Positions 50,591-59,333 of a DNA stretch of 64,000 nt are shown piece after piece. The first letter of the stretch is position 1. Each line of letters begins with the position of its first letter. The notes under the pieces are model-generated. The model was not told the origin of the DNA and did no database searches. It was given only the letters and a program-made list of their open reading frames with translations. Source of the DNA: Stenotrophomonas africana (GTDB lineage: Bacteria > Pseudomonadota > Gammaproteobacteria > Xanthomonadales > Xanthomonadaceae); the NCBI RefSeq assembly GCF_013004645.1, contig NZ_JABEME010000003.1, positions 424,437 to 488,436 on the forward strand. Reading direction: 5' to 3'. Position numbers and translations under genes: made by a program.

Positions 50591-51304
50591 ATGCGAGAAA
50601 CTTCAGGGGGCGCGGTCTTCGCCCGGCACGCGCGCGGCGCGGCACTGCTGGCCGTGGCCATGATGCTGGTGGCACCGGCGGCGATGGCTGCCCGTGGCGA
50701 TCGCGAAGCAGCCGCAGAGCCGGCCTCGCGCACCGCACCGGTGGTGCGCAACACCGTTGATGAGCTCAAGCAGCTGATGGATGCGCGCCAGCTGACCGAG
50801 CTGCGCACCACCTACAACGGCAACTACGGCGCCAGCCTGCTGTTCAATGCCAACACCCTGACCTACTACGTCGCCCTGTTCCAGGAGAAGAACTTCTGGC
50901 GGGTGATCAAGACCGACGCCGTCGACAACGCCGAGCGTGTCTACCGCACCTTCGCGCAGCAGTCCGAGCAGTTGGCCCAGGTCTACATCGACACCACGCG
51001 CCTGGAAGCCGGCAAGCGCTATACCGAGCGCCTGGTGGCCTACAACGAGGAACGCCTGCGCACCCTGCAGCAGGAAATGGAACAGCAGCAGGCACAGTCG
51101 GCCCAGGTCAGTGCTGCCCTGCAGCAGGCCCAGCAGCAGGCGGTCAGCCTGAGCAGCGATGTGCAGAGCACCAACAGCCAGCTGGATTCCCTGCAGCGCC
51201 GCATCCAGATCCTGCAGGCCGAACAGGGCAACCCGGAGCTGAGCCTGCCCAAGCCGGACAGCGTGCCCTCGCCGGCACCGGCGTCGGCCAGCGACGGTCG
51301 CTGA
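50591..51304 (+). CDS. secreted coiled-coil protein, DUF2968 type
   Basis: The protein has 237 residues. A signal peptide (to AMAAR, near residue 32) precedes a conserved globular part (LKQLMDARQLTELRTTYNGN to YRTFAQQSEQLAQVYIDTTR) that I recognise as DUF2968. A long Gln/Glu-rich coiled coil (about 150-215) and a Pro/Ala tail follow. The function is unknown. It is 99 bp after tadG with its own ribosome region, and ends at a strong terminator, so it may be read as the operon's last gene. Confidence 0.82.
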   Translation: MRETSGGAVFARHARGAALLAVAMMLVAPAAMAARGDREAAAEPASRTAPVVRNTVDELKQLMDARQLTELRTTYNGNYGASLLFNANTLTYYVALFQEKNFWRVIKTDAVDNAERVYRTFAQQSEQLAQVYIDTTRLEAGKRYTERLVAYNEERLRTLQQEMEQQQAQSAQVSAALQQAQQQAVSLSSDVQSTNSQLDSLQRRIQILQAEQGNPELSLPKPDSVPSPAPASASDGR

Positions 51305-51326
51305 GATCCAGCACCTGGCATCTGCT

Positions 51327-51354
51327 GACAACGGCGCCCTTGGGCGCCGTTGTC
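51327..51354 (+). terminator. terminator ending the tad region
   Basis: A perfect 13-bp stem GACAACGGCGCCC / GGGCGCCGTTGTC with two unpaired bases lies 23 bases after the DUF2968 gene and is followed by GCTTCT. It lies between convergent genes. Confidence 0.75.
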
Positions 51355-51373
51355 GCTTCTGGCACTCCTGGAT

Positions 51374-51760
51374 TCAGCGGCACGCGTCGTACACCGCGTC
51401 ATCCAGCTGCCGCCGCTGTACGAAGTCCAGGCGCTTGGCCCTGGCGAGCACCTTCCCGCGTTGCTGCCGCGCACGCTCACAGGCGGTGGGATCCGTGCTG
51501 ATGGGTATCAGCGCAGCCCGCGCACGCCCCTGCTGCACCACGCGCGCACGTCTTGGGGTCGGGCTCGCCGCCTTGGCCGCCGTCGCACCTGTTGAGGGTG
51601 GTTCCGCCGGCACCTCCCAGCGCCATTCCGCACGCCCCTGGCACGGCGTCTGCTGATAGACCGGATGCGCCCCGTCCACGCATTTGTAGACGTTGGTCTG
51701 AGCATGCGCCCCCGTGGCCAGCAGCAGGCACCACAACAAGCGCCAACACGCATTCGACAT
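51374..51760 (-). CDS. DUF4124-type exported protein
   Basis: The protein has 128 residues. A signal peptide (to AHAQT) is followed by the DUF4124 pattern VYKCVDGAHPVYQQTPCQG with two cysteines, then an Ala/Arg-rich middle and a basic helical end. Its function is unknown. The ATG at 51760 has GAGGAG 8 bases upstream; the much longer in-frame ORF reaching 53014 is antisense to a real gene and is not credible. Confidence 0.82.
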   Translation of the reverse strand: MSNACWRLLWCLLLATGAHAQTNVYKCVDGAHPVYQQTPCQGRAEWRWEVPAEPPSTGATAAKAASPTPRRARVVQQGRARAALIPISTDPTACERARQQRGKVLARAKRLDFVQRRQLDDAVYDACR

Positions 51761-51946
51761 TACAGGCTCCTCGACAGGGCTGCCGCCATCCTCGATGCCG
51801 GAACGGCTAGGTACCAGAGCGATACGCGTCACATCCGGTGCAATCCAGCACAGCCGTGCAATTCGTCGGCCGGGCGCTGCGCTGTACTGCCGGAGGCACC
51901 GGCATGACTGCCAGCGCCTTCCCTCCCTTCCGCCAAGGAACCTGCA

Positions 51947-52771
51947 ATGAGCAACTTCGTCACCGTCGCCGACGGCGCCCGCATCTTCTACAAGGATTGG
52001 GGTACCGGCCAGCCGATCGTGTTCGCCCACGGCTGGCCGCTGTCGTCCGATGCCTGGGACCCGCAGATGCTGTTCATGGGCCAGAACGGCTTCCGCGTAA
52101 TCGCCCACGACCGTCGCAGCCATGGCCGCTCCAGCCAGACCTGGGACGGCAACAACATGGACACCTACGCCGATGACCTGGCCGCGGTGATCGAGACGCT
52201 GGACCTGAAGGACGCGATCCTGGTCGGCCATTCCACCGGTGGCGGCGAAGTGGCCCACTACATTGGTCGCCATGGCAGCCAGCGCGTGGCCAAGGTGGTG
52301 CTGGTCGGCGCCGTGCCGCCGCTGATGCTGAAGACCGATGCCAACCCGGCCGGCACCCCCTTGGAGGTCTTCGATGGCATCCGCAAGGGCACCGGTGGCG
52401 ATCGTTCGCAGTTCTTCAAGGACCTGACCACGCCGTTCTTCGGTGCCAACCGCGACGGCAACACCGTTACCCAGGGCATGCGTGATGCGTTCTGGCTGCA
52501 GGGCATGCTCGGTGGCGTCAAGGGTCAGTACGACTGCGTGCACGAGTTCTCGGAAGTGGATTACACCGAGGACCTGAAGAAGATCGATGTGCCGGCTTTG
52601 GTCGTGCACGGTGATGACGACCAGATCGTGCCGTTCGATGCCTCGGCCAAGCTGTCTTCGCAGATCATCAAGGACGCCGAGTTGAAGGTGTACCCCGGTG
52701 CGCCGCACGGCCTGACCATCACCCACGCCGACCAGTTCAACGCCGACCTGCTGGCGTTCGCACGCAGTTGA
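51947..52771 (+). CDS. alpha/beta hydrolase, cofactor-free chloroperoxidase type
   Basis: The protein has 274 residues. The nucleophile elbow GHSTGGG gives Ser96. The acid lies in [12 protein letters not shown] (Asp223-225) and the base is His254 (GAPHGL). [12 protein letters not shown] holds the oxyanion loop. Proteins of this group act as esterases or perhydrolases; the natural substrate is unknown. AAGGA lies 7 bases upstream. The gene is monocistronic and ends before a palindrome. Confidence 0.9.
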   Translation: MSNFVTVADGARIFYKDWGTGQPIVFAHGWPLSSDAWDPQMLFMGQNGFRVIAHDRRSHGRSSQTWDGNNMDTYADDLAAVIETLDLKDAILVGHSTGGGEVAHYIGRHGSQRVAKVVLVGAVPPLMLKTDANPAGTPLEVFDGIRKGTGGDRSQFFKDLTTPFFGANRDGNTVTQGMRDAFWLQGMLGGVKGQYDCVHEFSEVDYTEDLKKIDVPALVVHGDDDQIVPFDASAKLSSQIIKDAELKVYPGAPHGLTITHADQFNADLLAFARS

Positions 52772-52818
52772 TGTGCCGCGGCGGCACCGTAATGGTGCCG
52801 CCGCTCCTTCGGTCGCAG

Positions 52819-52880
52819 AAAGGGGACGGAGGGGATTAAGTCGTTTGTGCACAAACGACTTAATCCCCTCCGTCCCCTTT
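52819..52880. repeat. 62-bp perfect palindrome, dispersed family (copy 4)
   Basis: 31-bp arms without a loop, carrying the GGGGACGGAGGGGATTAAGT core and joined by GTGCAC at the centre. It lies 3 bases before the end of the minus-strand MFS gene and 47 bases after the hydrolase gene, again between convergent genes. Confidence 0.9.
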
Positions 52881-52883
52881 TTT

Positions 52884-54539
52884 TCAGATATCACTGTGGT
52901 GGTGCGGGACCCCGGTCTTCGGCAGCGGATCATGCCCACCCACGAAGTGGCGTACAACCGGTGCGCGCTCACCGCGATGCAGTTCCCGCAGTATTTCCTG
53001 GATCGCCCTGTCATCGGCGGTGATGCGCTCGTGCTGGCGCAGGTGCTCCAGCCACGACGGGGTCACGAAATACTCCAGGTGGATGCCGGGGCTGGCCACA
53101 TCCTCGACCACACCCCAGACCACCGCGCCATCGCGGCGACGGATCGCGCCCAGCGCGCGCATCTGCGTCTGGAACGCGGCGCGATCAGCATCATCGATGC
53201 GGTACTCGAGGGTGACCAGTACCGGGCCGCGATCGTTCGACACCGGCACCGACAGCTCGGGCGCCGGCCAGTGCCCGGCCGGGCTCAGGTTCAGGTCTTC
53301 GGTACCGGCGATGCGCACGCGCCATACCAGCAGCCCGCCGATCACCGCACCTGCGGCAGCCACCAGCAGCGCCAGTTCCGGCGAGGTACGCTGTGCGAGC
53401 GCGCCCCAGCTCAGGCCACCGGCCGCCATGCCAGCGGAGAACACCATGATGTACAACGCCAGCGCACGCGCGCGTACCCATGCCGGCACCGCGGTCTGCG
53501 CGGCGATCTGCAGCGACGACAGCACGGTGATCCAGGCAAAACCGTTGATCAGCATCACCAATGGCAGCACGTACCAGCTGCGGGTCAGTGCCAGCCCGAC
53601 CAGGCTCAGCGCCAGTGACAGCGTGGCCAGCAGCACCAGCAGGTCGCGATCCAACTGTGCGCGCAGCTTCGGCAGCAGCAAGGCCCCGCCCACTGCACCG
53701 ATACCGATGCAGCCCAGCAGCATGCCGTACTGCCCCGCCCCGCCGTGCATCTGCCCACGCACCACCACCGGCAGCAACGCGTTCATCGCCGCAGCAAAGA
53801 AGAAGAAGCCCACCGACTTGATCAGCACCGCCTGCAGGCGTCCCGCACGGCTGGCGTAGCGCAGGCCCGCTTTCAGTCCAGCACCGAAGCCCTCCGGCGG
53901 CAGACTCGACTGCTTCGGGTCACGCTTCCAACCCCACACCACGAACAGCATTGCGGCAAAGGTGATGGCGTTGAAGCCGAACGCCCAGACCGCACCGAGC
54001 TGGGCGACGATCACGCCGCCGATGGCCGGGCCGATCGAGCGCGCGATGTTGATGCCGATCGAGTTCAGCGCCACCGCTGAGGCCAGCATCGGCTGCGGCA
54101 CCAGTTCGGACACGATCGCGGCCTGTGCCGGCATCGCCATCGCCGCACCGCAACCCATGCAGAAGGTCAGCAGCACCAGCAGCTGCGGGGTCAGCATGTC
54201 CAGCGCGGTCAACGTCGCCATCACGGCGGCGACCAGCAGCATCCAGGCCTGGGTCGCCAACAGGTACCTGCGGCGATCGACGATGTCGGCCAGCGTTCCG
54301 GCGGCCAGCGCCAGCAGTACGATCGGCATGGTGGTGGCCGACTGCACCAGGGCCACCATCAACGGCGAACCGGTACGTTCGGCCATCACCCAGGCGGCGG
54401 CCACGTCATTGACCCAGGTGCCGATGTTACTGGCCAGGATTGCCAGCCAGATCGAACGGAACATCTGGATCTTCAGCGGGGACCAGGCACCTGCGGCCTG
54501 TGCGGGGGGTTGCGACGCGGTTGCGTTCACCATTGCCAT
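52884..54539 (-). CDS. MFS exporter with C-terminal soluble domain (MFS_3 type)
   Basis: The protein has 551 residues. Twelve membrane segments (about 25-410) include the family loop GTLADIVDRRRYLL. A soluble C-terminal domain of about 120 residues (LVTLEYRIDDADRAAFQTQM, HLEYFVTPSWLEHLRQHERI) matches the transmembrane-effector group of MFS proteins. It is likely an exporter; the substrate is unknown. Starts at 54539 and 54533 are both possible, with GGAG upstream. It overlaps the AlgE-like gene by 13 bases and is last in a six-gene operon. Confidence 0.88.
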   Translation of the reverse strand: MAMVNATASQPPAQAAGAWSPLKIQMFRSIWLAILASNIGTWVNDVAAAWVMAERTGSPLMVALVQSATTMPIVLLALAAGTLADIVDRRRYLLATQAWMLLVAAVMATLTALDMLTPQLLVLLTFCMGCGAAMAMPAQAAIVSELVPQPMLASAVALNSIGINIARSIGPAIGGVIVAQLGAVWAFGFNAITFAAMLFVVWGWKRDPKQSSLPPEGFGAGLKAGLRYASRAGRLQAVLIKSVGFFFFAAAMNALLPVVVRGQMHGGAGQYGMLLGCIGIGAVGGALLLPKLRAQLDRDLLVLLATLSLALSLVGLALTRSWYVLPLVMLINGFAWITVLSSLQIAAQTAVPAWVRARALALYIMVFSAGMAAGGLSWGALAQRTSPELALLVAAAGAVIGGLLVWRVRIAGTEDLNLSPAGHWPAPELSVPVSNDRGPVLVTLEYRIDDADRAAFQTQMRALGAIRRRDGAVVWGVVEDVASPGIHLEYFVTPSWLEHLRQHERITADDRAIQEILRELHRGERAPVVRHFVGGHDPLPKTGVPHHHSDI

Positions 54540-55813
54540 GCTCCAACGATCGAGGCGAACAGCGTGTCCTGGCCGCCGGCCTGCTTCAGCGCAGGACCCG
54601 CATCGACCCAGGCCAGCTGCAGCTGCCATTGCCAGTGTTCGCTGGCCTGCCAGCGGGTTTCGGATTTGTACTGATTACCGATGCGGCGCGCGCCACCGGC
54701 GCTGCCCGGCAACGCCACCAGCGGTGCCGGCGTGGTGTAGACCGCATCGGCACGCCGATGCTTCCAGGCCATCTGTACGCCCAGCTCCGTCGTCACCGCG
54801 TCGTGCAGGCGCAGGGTCAAGGTTGGCTGGAGGTCCATCAGGTTGGCCGGGGCCAGCAGGCTGGCCTCGCTGAAGTAGGCCGATTTGGGGAACAGCGCAT
54901 TGAAGGTGCCCAGATGGCCGTCATGCAGATTGCCATCGCCACTGGCGATGTCGCCCTTCAGCCCCAACCGCGGTTGCAACGGCAGGTCCGTCCAGCGCCA
55001 CCCCGTATCGGTGGCCAGCGTCCAGGCGCGGATATCGAGCGTGCCGACGGCCGTTCGCAGTTCACCGCCCTGCGCCACCAGCTCGCTGTTCCAGTCCAGT
55101 GCACCGGCCTGGCCGAACCAGCGTGCACCCACGGTCTGCCGCCGCTCGGTGCCGGAATCTGCCGCGAAGCGTGCGCCTTCGCGGCGGTAGTCCAGCAGAT
55201 ACAGATCCCACTGTCCCGCGCCCTGCCCGCGTGCCGAGGTGGCGGCATAGGCACCCCACAGGTGGGCACCGTGTTCGCCGCGATCATCAAAGGCACCCGG
55301 CCGGTTCTCCACCGGTCGCAGTGCCATCAGATCCAACGTGCCGAGGCGGCCCTTCCAGCCCAGGCGCGCACCGTCGAAGGCCAGGCGGATGTTCGGCCCA
55401 TCGCGCACCGACAACAGCCGCGAGCTTCCGTAGCCGGCTTCCTGCCGACCGAGTTGCAGGTGGAAGCCGCTGCGCTGCCAGCGCCAGTACGCCTGCTGCA
55501 CATCCAGCGCGCCGCGGTCGGTGCGGCCGGCTCCACCTGCCTTGCCATTCTCGGCATGCACGCCCAGCTGCAGCTTCGCCTGCCAGCTGTCCTCCGCATA
55601 GGTGGCCGAGGCCAGCGCGCGCAGCAGGCCGTAGCCATCTTCACTGCTGCCGATGCCGAACCGGGTCGGGTCGTAGTACAGGCCACGCAGGCGCAGCGAG
55701 GCGTCCAGTTGCAGCTGGCCGTTGCCAGCATCACTGCAGCGGCCCCCCTCGCAGGCCAGCGCCAGCGATGGCGCGGCCAGCAGCGCCAGGCTCAGAACGC
55801 GAAGCACGAACAT
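54527..55813 (-). CDS. alginate-export (AlgE)-type outer-membrane protein
   Basis: The protein has 428 residues. A signal peptide (about 1-21) precedes a chain of amphipathic strands with regular aromatic residues ending in the tryptophan GAWQW. The region YWRWQRSGFHLQLGRQEAGY and RLLSVRDGPNIRLAFDG resembles the alginate export porin family, where it forms an 18-strand pore. No alginate genes are near, so it is more likely a porin for this operon's own substrate. It overlaps the amidohydrolase gene by 22 bases. Confidence 0.82.
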   Translation of the reverse strand: MFVLRVLSLALLAAPSLALACEGGRCSDAGNGQLQLDASLRLRGLYYDPTRFGIGSSEDGYGLLRALASATYAEDSWQAKLQLGVHAENGKAGGAGRTDRGALDVQQAYWRWQRSGFHLQLGRQEAGYGSSRLLSVRDGPNIRLAFDGARLGWKGRLGTLDLMALRPVENRPGAFDDRGEHGAHLWGAYAATSARGQGAGQWDLYLLDYRREGARFAADSGTERRQTVGARWFGQAGALDWNSELVAQGGELRTAVGTLDIRAWTLATDTGWRWTDLPLQPRLGLKGDIASGDGNLHDGHLGTFNALFPKSAYFSEASLLAPANLMDLQPTLTLRLHDAVTTELGVQMAWKHRRADAVYTTPAPLVALPGSAGGARRIGNQYKSETRWQASEHWQWQLQLAWVDAGPALKQAGGQDTLFASIVGAWQW

Positions 55814-57762
55814 CCCATCGCGCCCCAGAAGGCGGTCAGGTCATCGGTGGGCGCCGCATGCCGTGCGGCATGACCGTGAGCGCCGTGCGTACTGCAGGCC
55901 ACGCCGTGATGGTGGCGATGGGCGGCGGCCAACCCGGTGGCGGCACCGCCGACGTGGTAGCCACCGAACCGGTTGACCGGCGACCAGTCCGGCATCGCCG
56001 GCGGCAGCTGCGGCGCCAGCCCGGCGTAGTCGCCGTCGGCATGCACGATGCGGCCGCCGACGACGGTCAGCAGGCTGGTGATGTCGGCAATCTGCGCGTC
56101 ATCCACACGCAGGAAGTCGGCCGAGAGCAGGATGAAGTCGGCCAGCTGACCGGCCTTCAGCGTGCCCTTCACCGCTTCGTCGCCGGAGAACCAGGCGCTG
56201 CCCTGGGTCCACAGGCGCAGCGCCTGCTCGCGTTCGAGCAGGTTCTCATCGCCATACAGGGCCAGCCCGCCCACGGTGCGCCCGGTCACCAGCCAGGACA
56301 ACGCCACCCAGGGGTTGTAGCTGGCTACGCGGGTGGCATCGGTACCGGCACCGACCGGCACGCCTTCGGCCAGCATGCGTTTGACCGGCGGCGTATGCCG
56401 CGCGGCCTGCACGCCATAGCGCTCGACGAAAGCCTCGCCCTGGTAGGCCATGCGGTGTTGTACGGCGATGCCACCACCCAGCGCGCGGATACGTTCGATG
56501 TTGCGCGGGGTGATGGTTTCGGCGTGGTCGATGAACCAGTGCAGGCCATCGAACGGCACCTCGCGGTTGACCTGTTCGTACACATCGAGGATGCGGGTGA
56601 TGCTCTCGTCATACGTTGCGTGGATGCGAAACGGCCAGCGCTTCTCCACCAGCAGCTTCACCACATCATGCAGTTCGGGCTCTAGCTCCGGCGGCAACTC
56701 CGGACGTGGCTCGTTGAACAGCTCGAAATCGGCCGCCGAGAACACCAGCATCTCGCCGGCACCGTTGTGGCGCAGCAGGTCGTCGCCCTGGCGCGGCTGC
56801 AGGATCTCGCTCCAGCCACGGAAGTCATCCACCTCCTTGCCCTTGTTCTGGGTGAACAGGTTGTAGGCGATGCGCACTGTCAGCTGGTCATCGCGGTGCA
56901 GCTGCTCGATGACCTGGTAGTCCTCGGGGTAGTTCTGGAAGCCGCCGCCAGCGTCGATCACCGAGGTGATGCCGAGCCGGTTCAGTTCGCGCATGAAGTG
57001 GCGCGTCGAGTTGGCCTGGTACTCGATCGGCAGGCGTGGGCCCTTGGCCAGCGTGGCATACAGGATCAGCGCATTGGGCTTGGCCAGCAGCAGCCCGGTG
57101 GGGTTGCCCAGCGAATCACGCACGATCTGCCCGCCCGGCGGATCCGGCGTGTCCTTGCTGTAGCCGCACGCGCGCAGCGCGGCACGGTTGAGCAGCGCGC
57201 GGTCGTACAGGTGCAGCAGGAACACCGGCGTATCCGGCGCGATGTCGTTGAGCTCCTGCAGCGTCGGCAGGCGCTTCTCGTTGAACTGCGCGGCAGTGAA
57301 GCCACCGACCACGCGTACCCACTGCGGTGCGGGCGTGCGGTCGACCTGGGCCTTCAACATGTCCAGAGCGTCGCCCAGCGAACGCAGCCCGTCCCATCGC
57401 AGCTCCAGGTTGTAGTTCAGGCCACCACGGATCAGGTGGGTATGGCTGTCGTTGAGGCCGGGCAGCAGGCGCCTGCCCTGGGCGTCGATCAGGGTCGCTT
57501 CATTGCCCCAGCCGCGCATGATCTCCTCGTCGCTGCCGACGGCAACGATGCGCCCCTCCTGCACAGCCAACGCCTGCGCATGCGGCTGCTGCGGATCGAG
57601 GGTAGTGATGCGGGCATTGCGGATGACCAGCGTGCTCATGCGACGTTCCTTGGAAGTGGAATCGAGTGCGGCAGCGGCGCGGCCGGCCAGGCCGAGCGCA
57701 ACAGCGGCACCACTGGCCAGCACCACGTTGCGGCGGCCGTGATCGAGGGGATCGTGACTCAT
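55792..57762 (-). CDS. amidohydrolase (YtcJ/amidohydrolase-3 type) with His-rich tail
   Basis: The protein has 656 residues. A twin-arginine-like start (GRRNVVLASGAAVALGLAG) points to export in folded form, though a start at 57639 (MSTLVIRNAR) would remove it. The metal-dependent hydrolase barrel shows HxH at 107-109 (NDSHTHLIRGG), a later His in HWFIDHAE, and the YtcJ-type ends (GTDATRVASYNPW, GQLADFILLS). It hydrolyses an unknown amide or related bond. The C-terminal 60 residues, with AAAHRHHHGV and HGAHGHAARH, are not usual in the family and could bind metal. It overlaps doxX by ATGA. Confidence 0.88.
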   Translation of the reverse strand: MSHDPLDHGRRNVVLASGAAVALGLAGRAAAALDSTSKERRMSTLVIRNARITTLDPQQPHAQALAVQEGRIVAVGSDEEIMRGWGNEATLIDAQGRRLLPGLNDSHTHLIRGGLNYNLELRWDGLRSLGDALDMLKAQVDRTPAPQWVRVVGGFTAAQFNEKRLPTLQELNDIAPDTPVFLLHLYDRALLNRAALRACGYSKDTPDPPGGQIVRDSLGNPTGLLLAKPNALILYATLAKGPRLPIEYQANSTRHFMRELNRLGITSVIDAGGGFQNYPEDYQVIEQLHRDDQLTVRIAYNLFTQNKGKEVDDFRGWSEILQPRQGDDLLRHNGAGEMLVFSAADFELFNEPRPELPPELEPELHDVVKLLVEKRWPFRIHATYDESITRILDVYEQVNREVPFDGLHWFIDHAETITPRNIERIRALGGGIAVQHRMAYQGEAFVERYGVQAARHTPPVKRMLAEGVPVGAGTDATRVASYNPWVALSWLVTGRTVGGLALYGDENLLEREQALRLWTQGSAWFSGDEAVKGTLKAGQLADFILLSADFLRVDDAQIADITSLLTVVGGRIVHADGDYAGLAPQLPPAMPDWSPVNRFGGYHVGGAATGLAAAHRHHHGVACSTHGAHGHAARHAAPTDDLTAFWGAMGCSCFAF

Positions 57763-58184
57763 GCGAGGTTTCCCGGAAGGCGATGGACGTCCAGTGCCCA
57801 GGTGCCGGGCCCGGCCAGCGCGATGGCCAGCAGTACCGTGGTCCACATCAACGGGTACTCACAGCCGCCGCGCATCCAGAACCAGCCCTTGGGCAGGGCC
57901 AACAGGACGGTGAAGCCGATGAAGGCGGCCGCCGCAAGTGCAGCGATACGGGTCTGCCATCCCAGCAGCACGGCCAGCCCGGACAGCACCTGCAGCAAGG
58001 CCAGCAACAGCGGCAGCGGTGCCGCTGCTGGCAGCCCGAAGGCACGCAGCTCGGTAGCGAAGCCGGACAGCCCAGGTCCACCGAACCAGCCGAACAGCTT
58101 GCCCAGCGCGTGCGGCAGCAGGAAGCCTCCTGCCGCCACGCGCAGCATCAGCAGGGCCAGGTCGAGGCCATGGCCAGCCAGCAT
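57759..58184 (-). CDS. DoxX-family membrane protein
   Basis: The protein has 141 residues and four membrane segments with the DoxX pattern LMLRVAAGGFLLPHALGKLF at the start and LLALLQVLSGLAVLLGW in the middle. Family members are linked to quinone or thiosulfate oxidation or to redox membrane complexes; the role here is unknown. It lies 2 bases after the YcaC-like gene and overlaps the amidohydrolase by 4. Confidence 0.85.
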   Translation of the reverse strand: MLAGHGLDLALLMLRVAAGGFLLPHALGKLFGWFGGPGLSGFATELRAFGLPAAAPLPLLLALLQVLSGLAVLLGWQTRIAALAAAAFIGFTVLLALPKGWFWMRGGCEYPLMWTTVLLAIALAGPGTWALDVHRLPGNLA

Positions 58185-58186
58185 GC

Positions 58187-58843
58187 TCAGTGCCCGCCTT
58201 CCTGCGCGCCGAACATGCGCTTGGCGTACTGGATGCCGATGCCGTAGCCGCCGGCGTGGTCGCGGGCAATGCCGGTGGTCAGGTCGTAGGTTTCCCCGCG
58301 TGCCCAGTCACGCTGCAGTTCGAGCAGGTACTGCACGCTGGTCATCGGTACCGCGCCGGCCTGAACCATGCGGGTGATCGCCCGCTCATGCGCTTCTTCG
58401 CTGACATCGCCGCAGGCATCGGTGATCACGTAGACCTCGAAACCCTGCGCCAACGCCGACAGCGCCGGCCCGACAATGCAGACGCTGGTCCACAAGCCCG
58501 CAACAACCAGGCGACGCTTGCCGATGCGGTTGATCTCATCGATCACCGGCTGGTCTTCCCAGGTATTCATCGAGGTGCGGTCGAACACCGTCTGGCCCGG
58601 GAAGATCTGCGGCAGTTCCGGGAACATCGGGCCGGAGAACGACGTTTCGGCGACCGTGGTCAGCACCACCGGCACGTTGAAGCCCTTGGCACCCTTGCTG
58701 ATCAGCGACACGTTGTTGCGCAGCGCGGAGATGTCGATGGTGTGGGTCGCAAACGCCATCTGCGACTGGAAGTCGATCAGCACCAGGGCGTGGTCGATCG
58801 GCGACAGCAGCGCCGGGGCGGGAGTGGCGGTGGCAAGGCTCAT
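58187..58843 (-). CDS. isochorismatase-like cysteine hydrolase, YcaC type
   Basis: The protein has 218 residues. The fold's catalytic Asp24 (VLIDFQ) and Cys122 (GLWTSVCIVG) are present, and the third position near residue 89 is Arg rather than Lys (FDRTSMN), as in YcaC. Long matches in style to E. coli YcaC occur around VLTTVAETSF and ALSALAQGFEVYVITDA. It hydrolyses an unknown amide or ester. It overlaps the upstream AraC gene by 4 bases, suggesting co-transcription with its regulator. Confidence 0.88.
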   Translation of the reverse strand: MSLATATPAPALLSPIDHALVLIDFQSQMAFATHTIDISALRNNVSLISKGAKGFNVPVVLTTVAETSFSGPMFPELPQIFPGQTVFDRTSMNTWEDQPVIDEINRIGKRRLVVAGLWTSVCIVGPALSALAQGFEVYVITDACGDVSEEAHERAITRMVQAGAVPMTSVQYLLELQRDWARGETYDLTTGIARDHAGGYGIGIQYAKRMFGAQEGGH

Positions 58844-59256
58844 GGGTGGACTCCGTTGGAAACACGATCAAGGGGGTGCAACAGGGCGGCATCGCCGGCA
58901 ACGTATTGGCCGGGGCTGCAGCCGGTCTCCGCGCGGAAGCTGCGGACGAAATGGCTCTGGTCGAAGAAGCCCAGCTGCTGTGCCAGGCGGGACATCGGCA
59001 GCTGCGCGTCTGGCAGCAGCTGGCGTGCACGTTCGATGCGCCGCCGGCGCACATAGCGCAACGGGCTGGCACCGGTACCGGTACGGAACAGACGCACCAG
59101 ATGGAAGCGGCTGACGCAGGCGGCCGCTGCCAGCTCGGTCACCCGCAGCGGCTGCGACAGGTGCTCATCGACATAGCGCAGGGCGCGCTGCAACGCGGCG
59201 GCCTGCTGCGGTGCCAGTGATGCGGCGGGCGGATCAGGCGGAAAAATGGTGGCCAT
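58840..59256 (-). CDS. AraC-family DNA-binding protein (HTH domain only)
   Basis: The protein has 138 residues. It is little more than the two AraC helix-turn-helix units: VTELAAAACVSRFHLVRLFR and MSRLAQQLGFFDQSHFVRSF, closing with AETGCSPGQYV. It lacks a sensing domain, so it may respond through another protein. A start at 59283 is also possible; neither has a clear ribosome site. It is first in the operon with the YcaC-like gene and probably controls it. Confidence 0.85.
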   Translation of the reverse strand: MATIFPPDPPAASLAPQQAAALQRALRYVDEHLSQPLRVTELAAAACVSRFHLVRLFRTGTGASPLRYVRRRRIERARQLLPDAQLPMSRLAQQLGFFDQSHFVRSFRAETGCSPGQYVAGDAALLHPLDRVSNGVHP

Positions 59257-59333
59257 GCGGGACGCCGCGAGGGGGTGGCCCATGGTGCGTGGCGCCTGCG
59301 CGATGCCCTACCCCCGTCGGTCGAGGCCAGTAC

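Noticed and set aside
51374..53014. 546-codon minus-strand frame joining the DUF4124 gene to antisense of the hydrolase
   Set aside because: The upstream part is antisense to a well supported hydrolase and crosses a palindrome; the real gene starts at 51760 with a good ribosome site and signal peptide.
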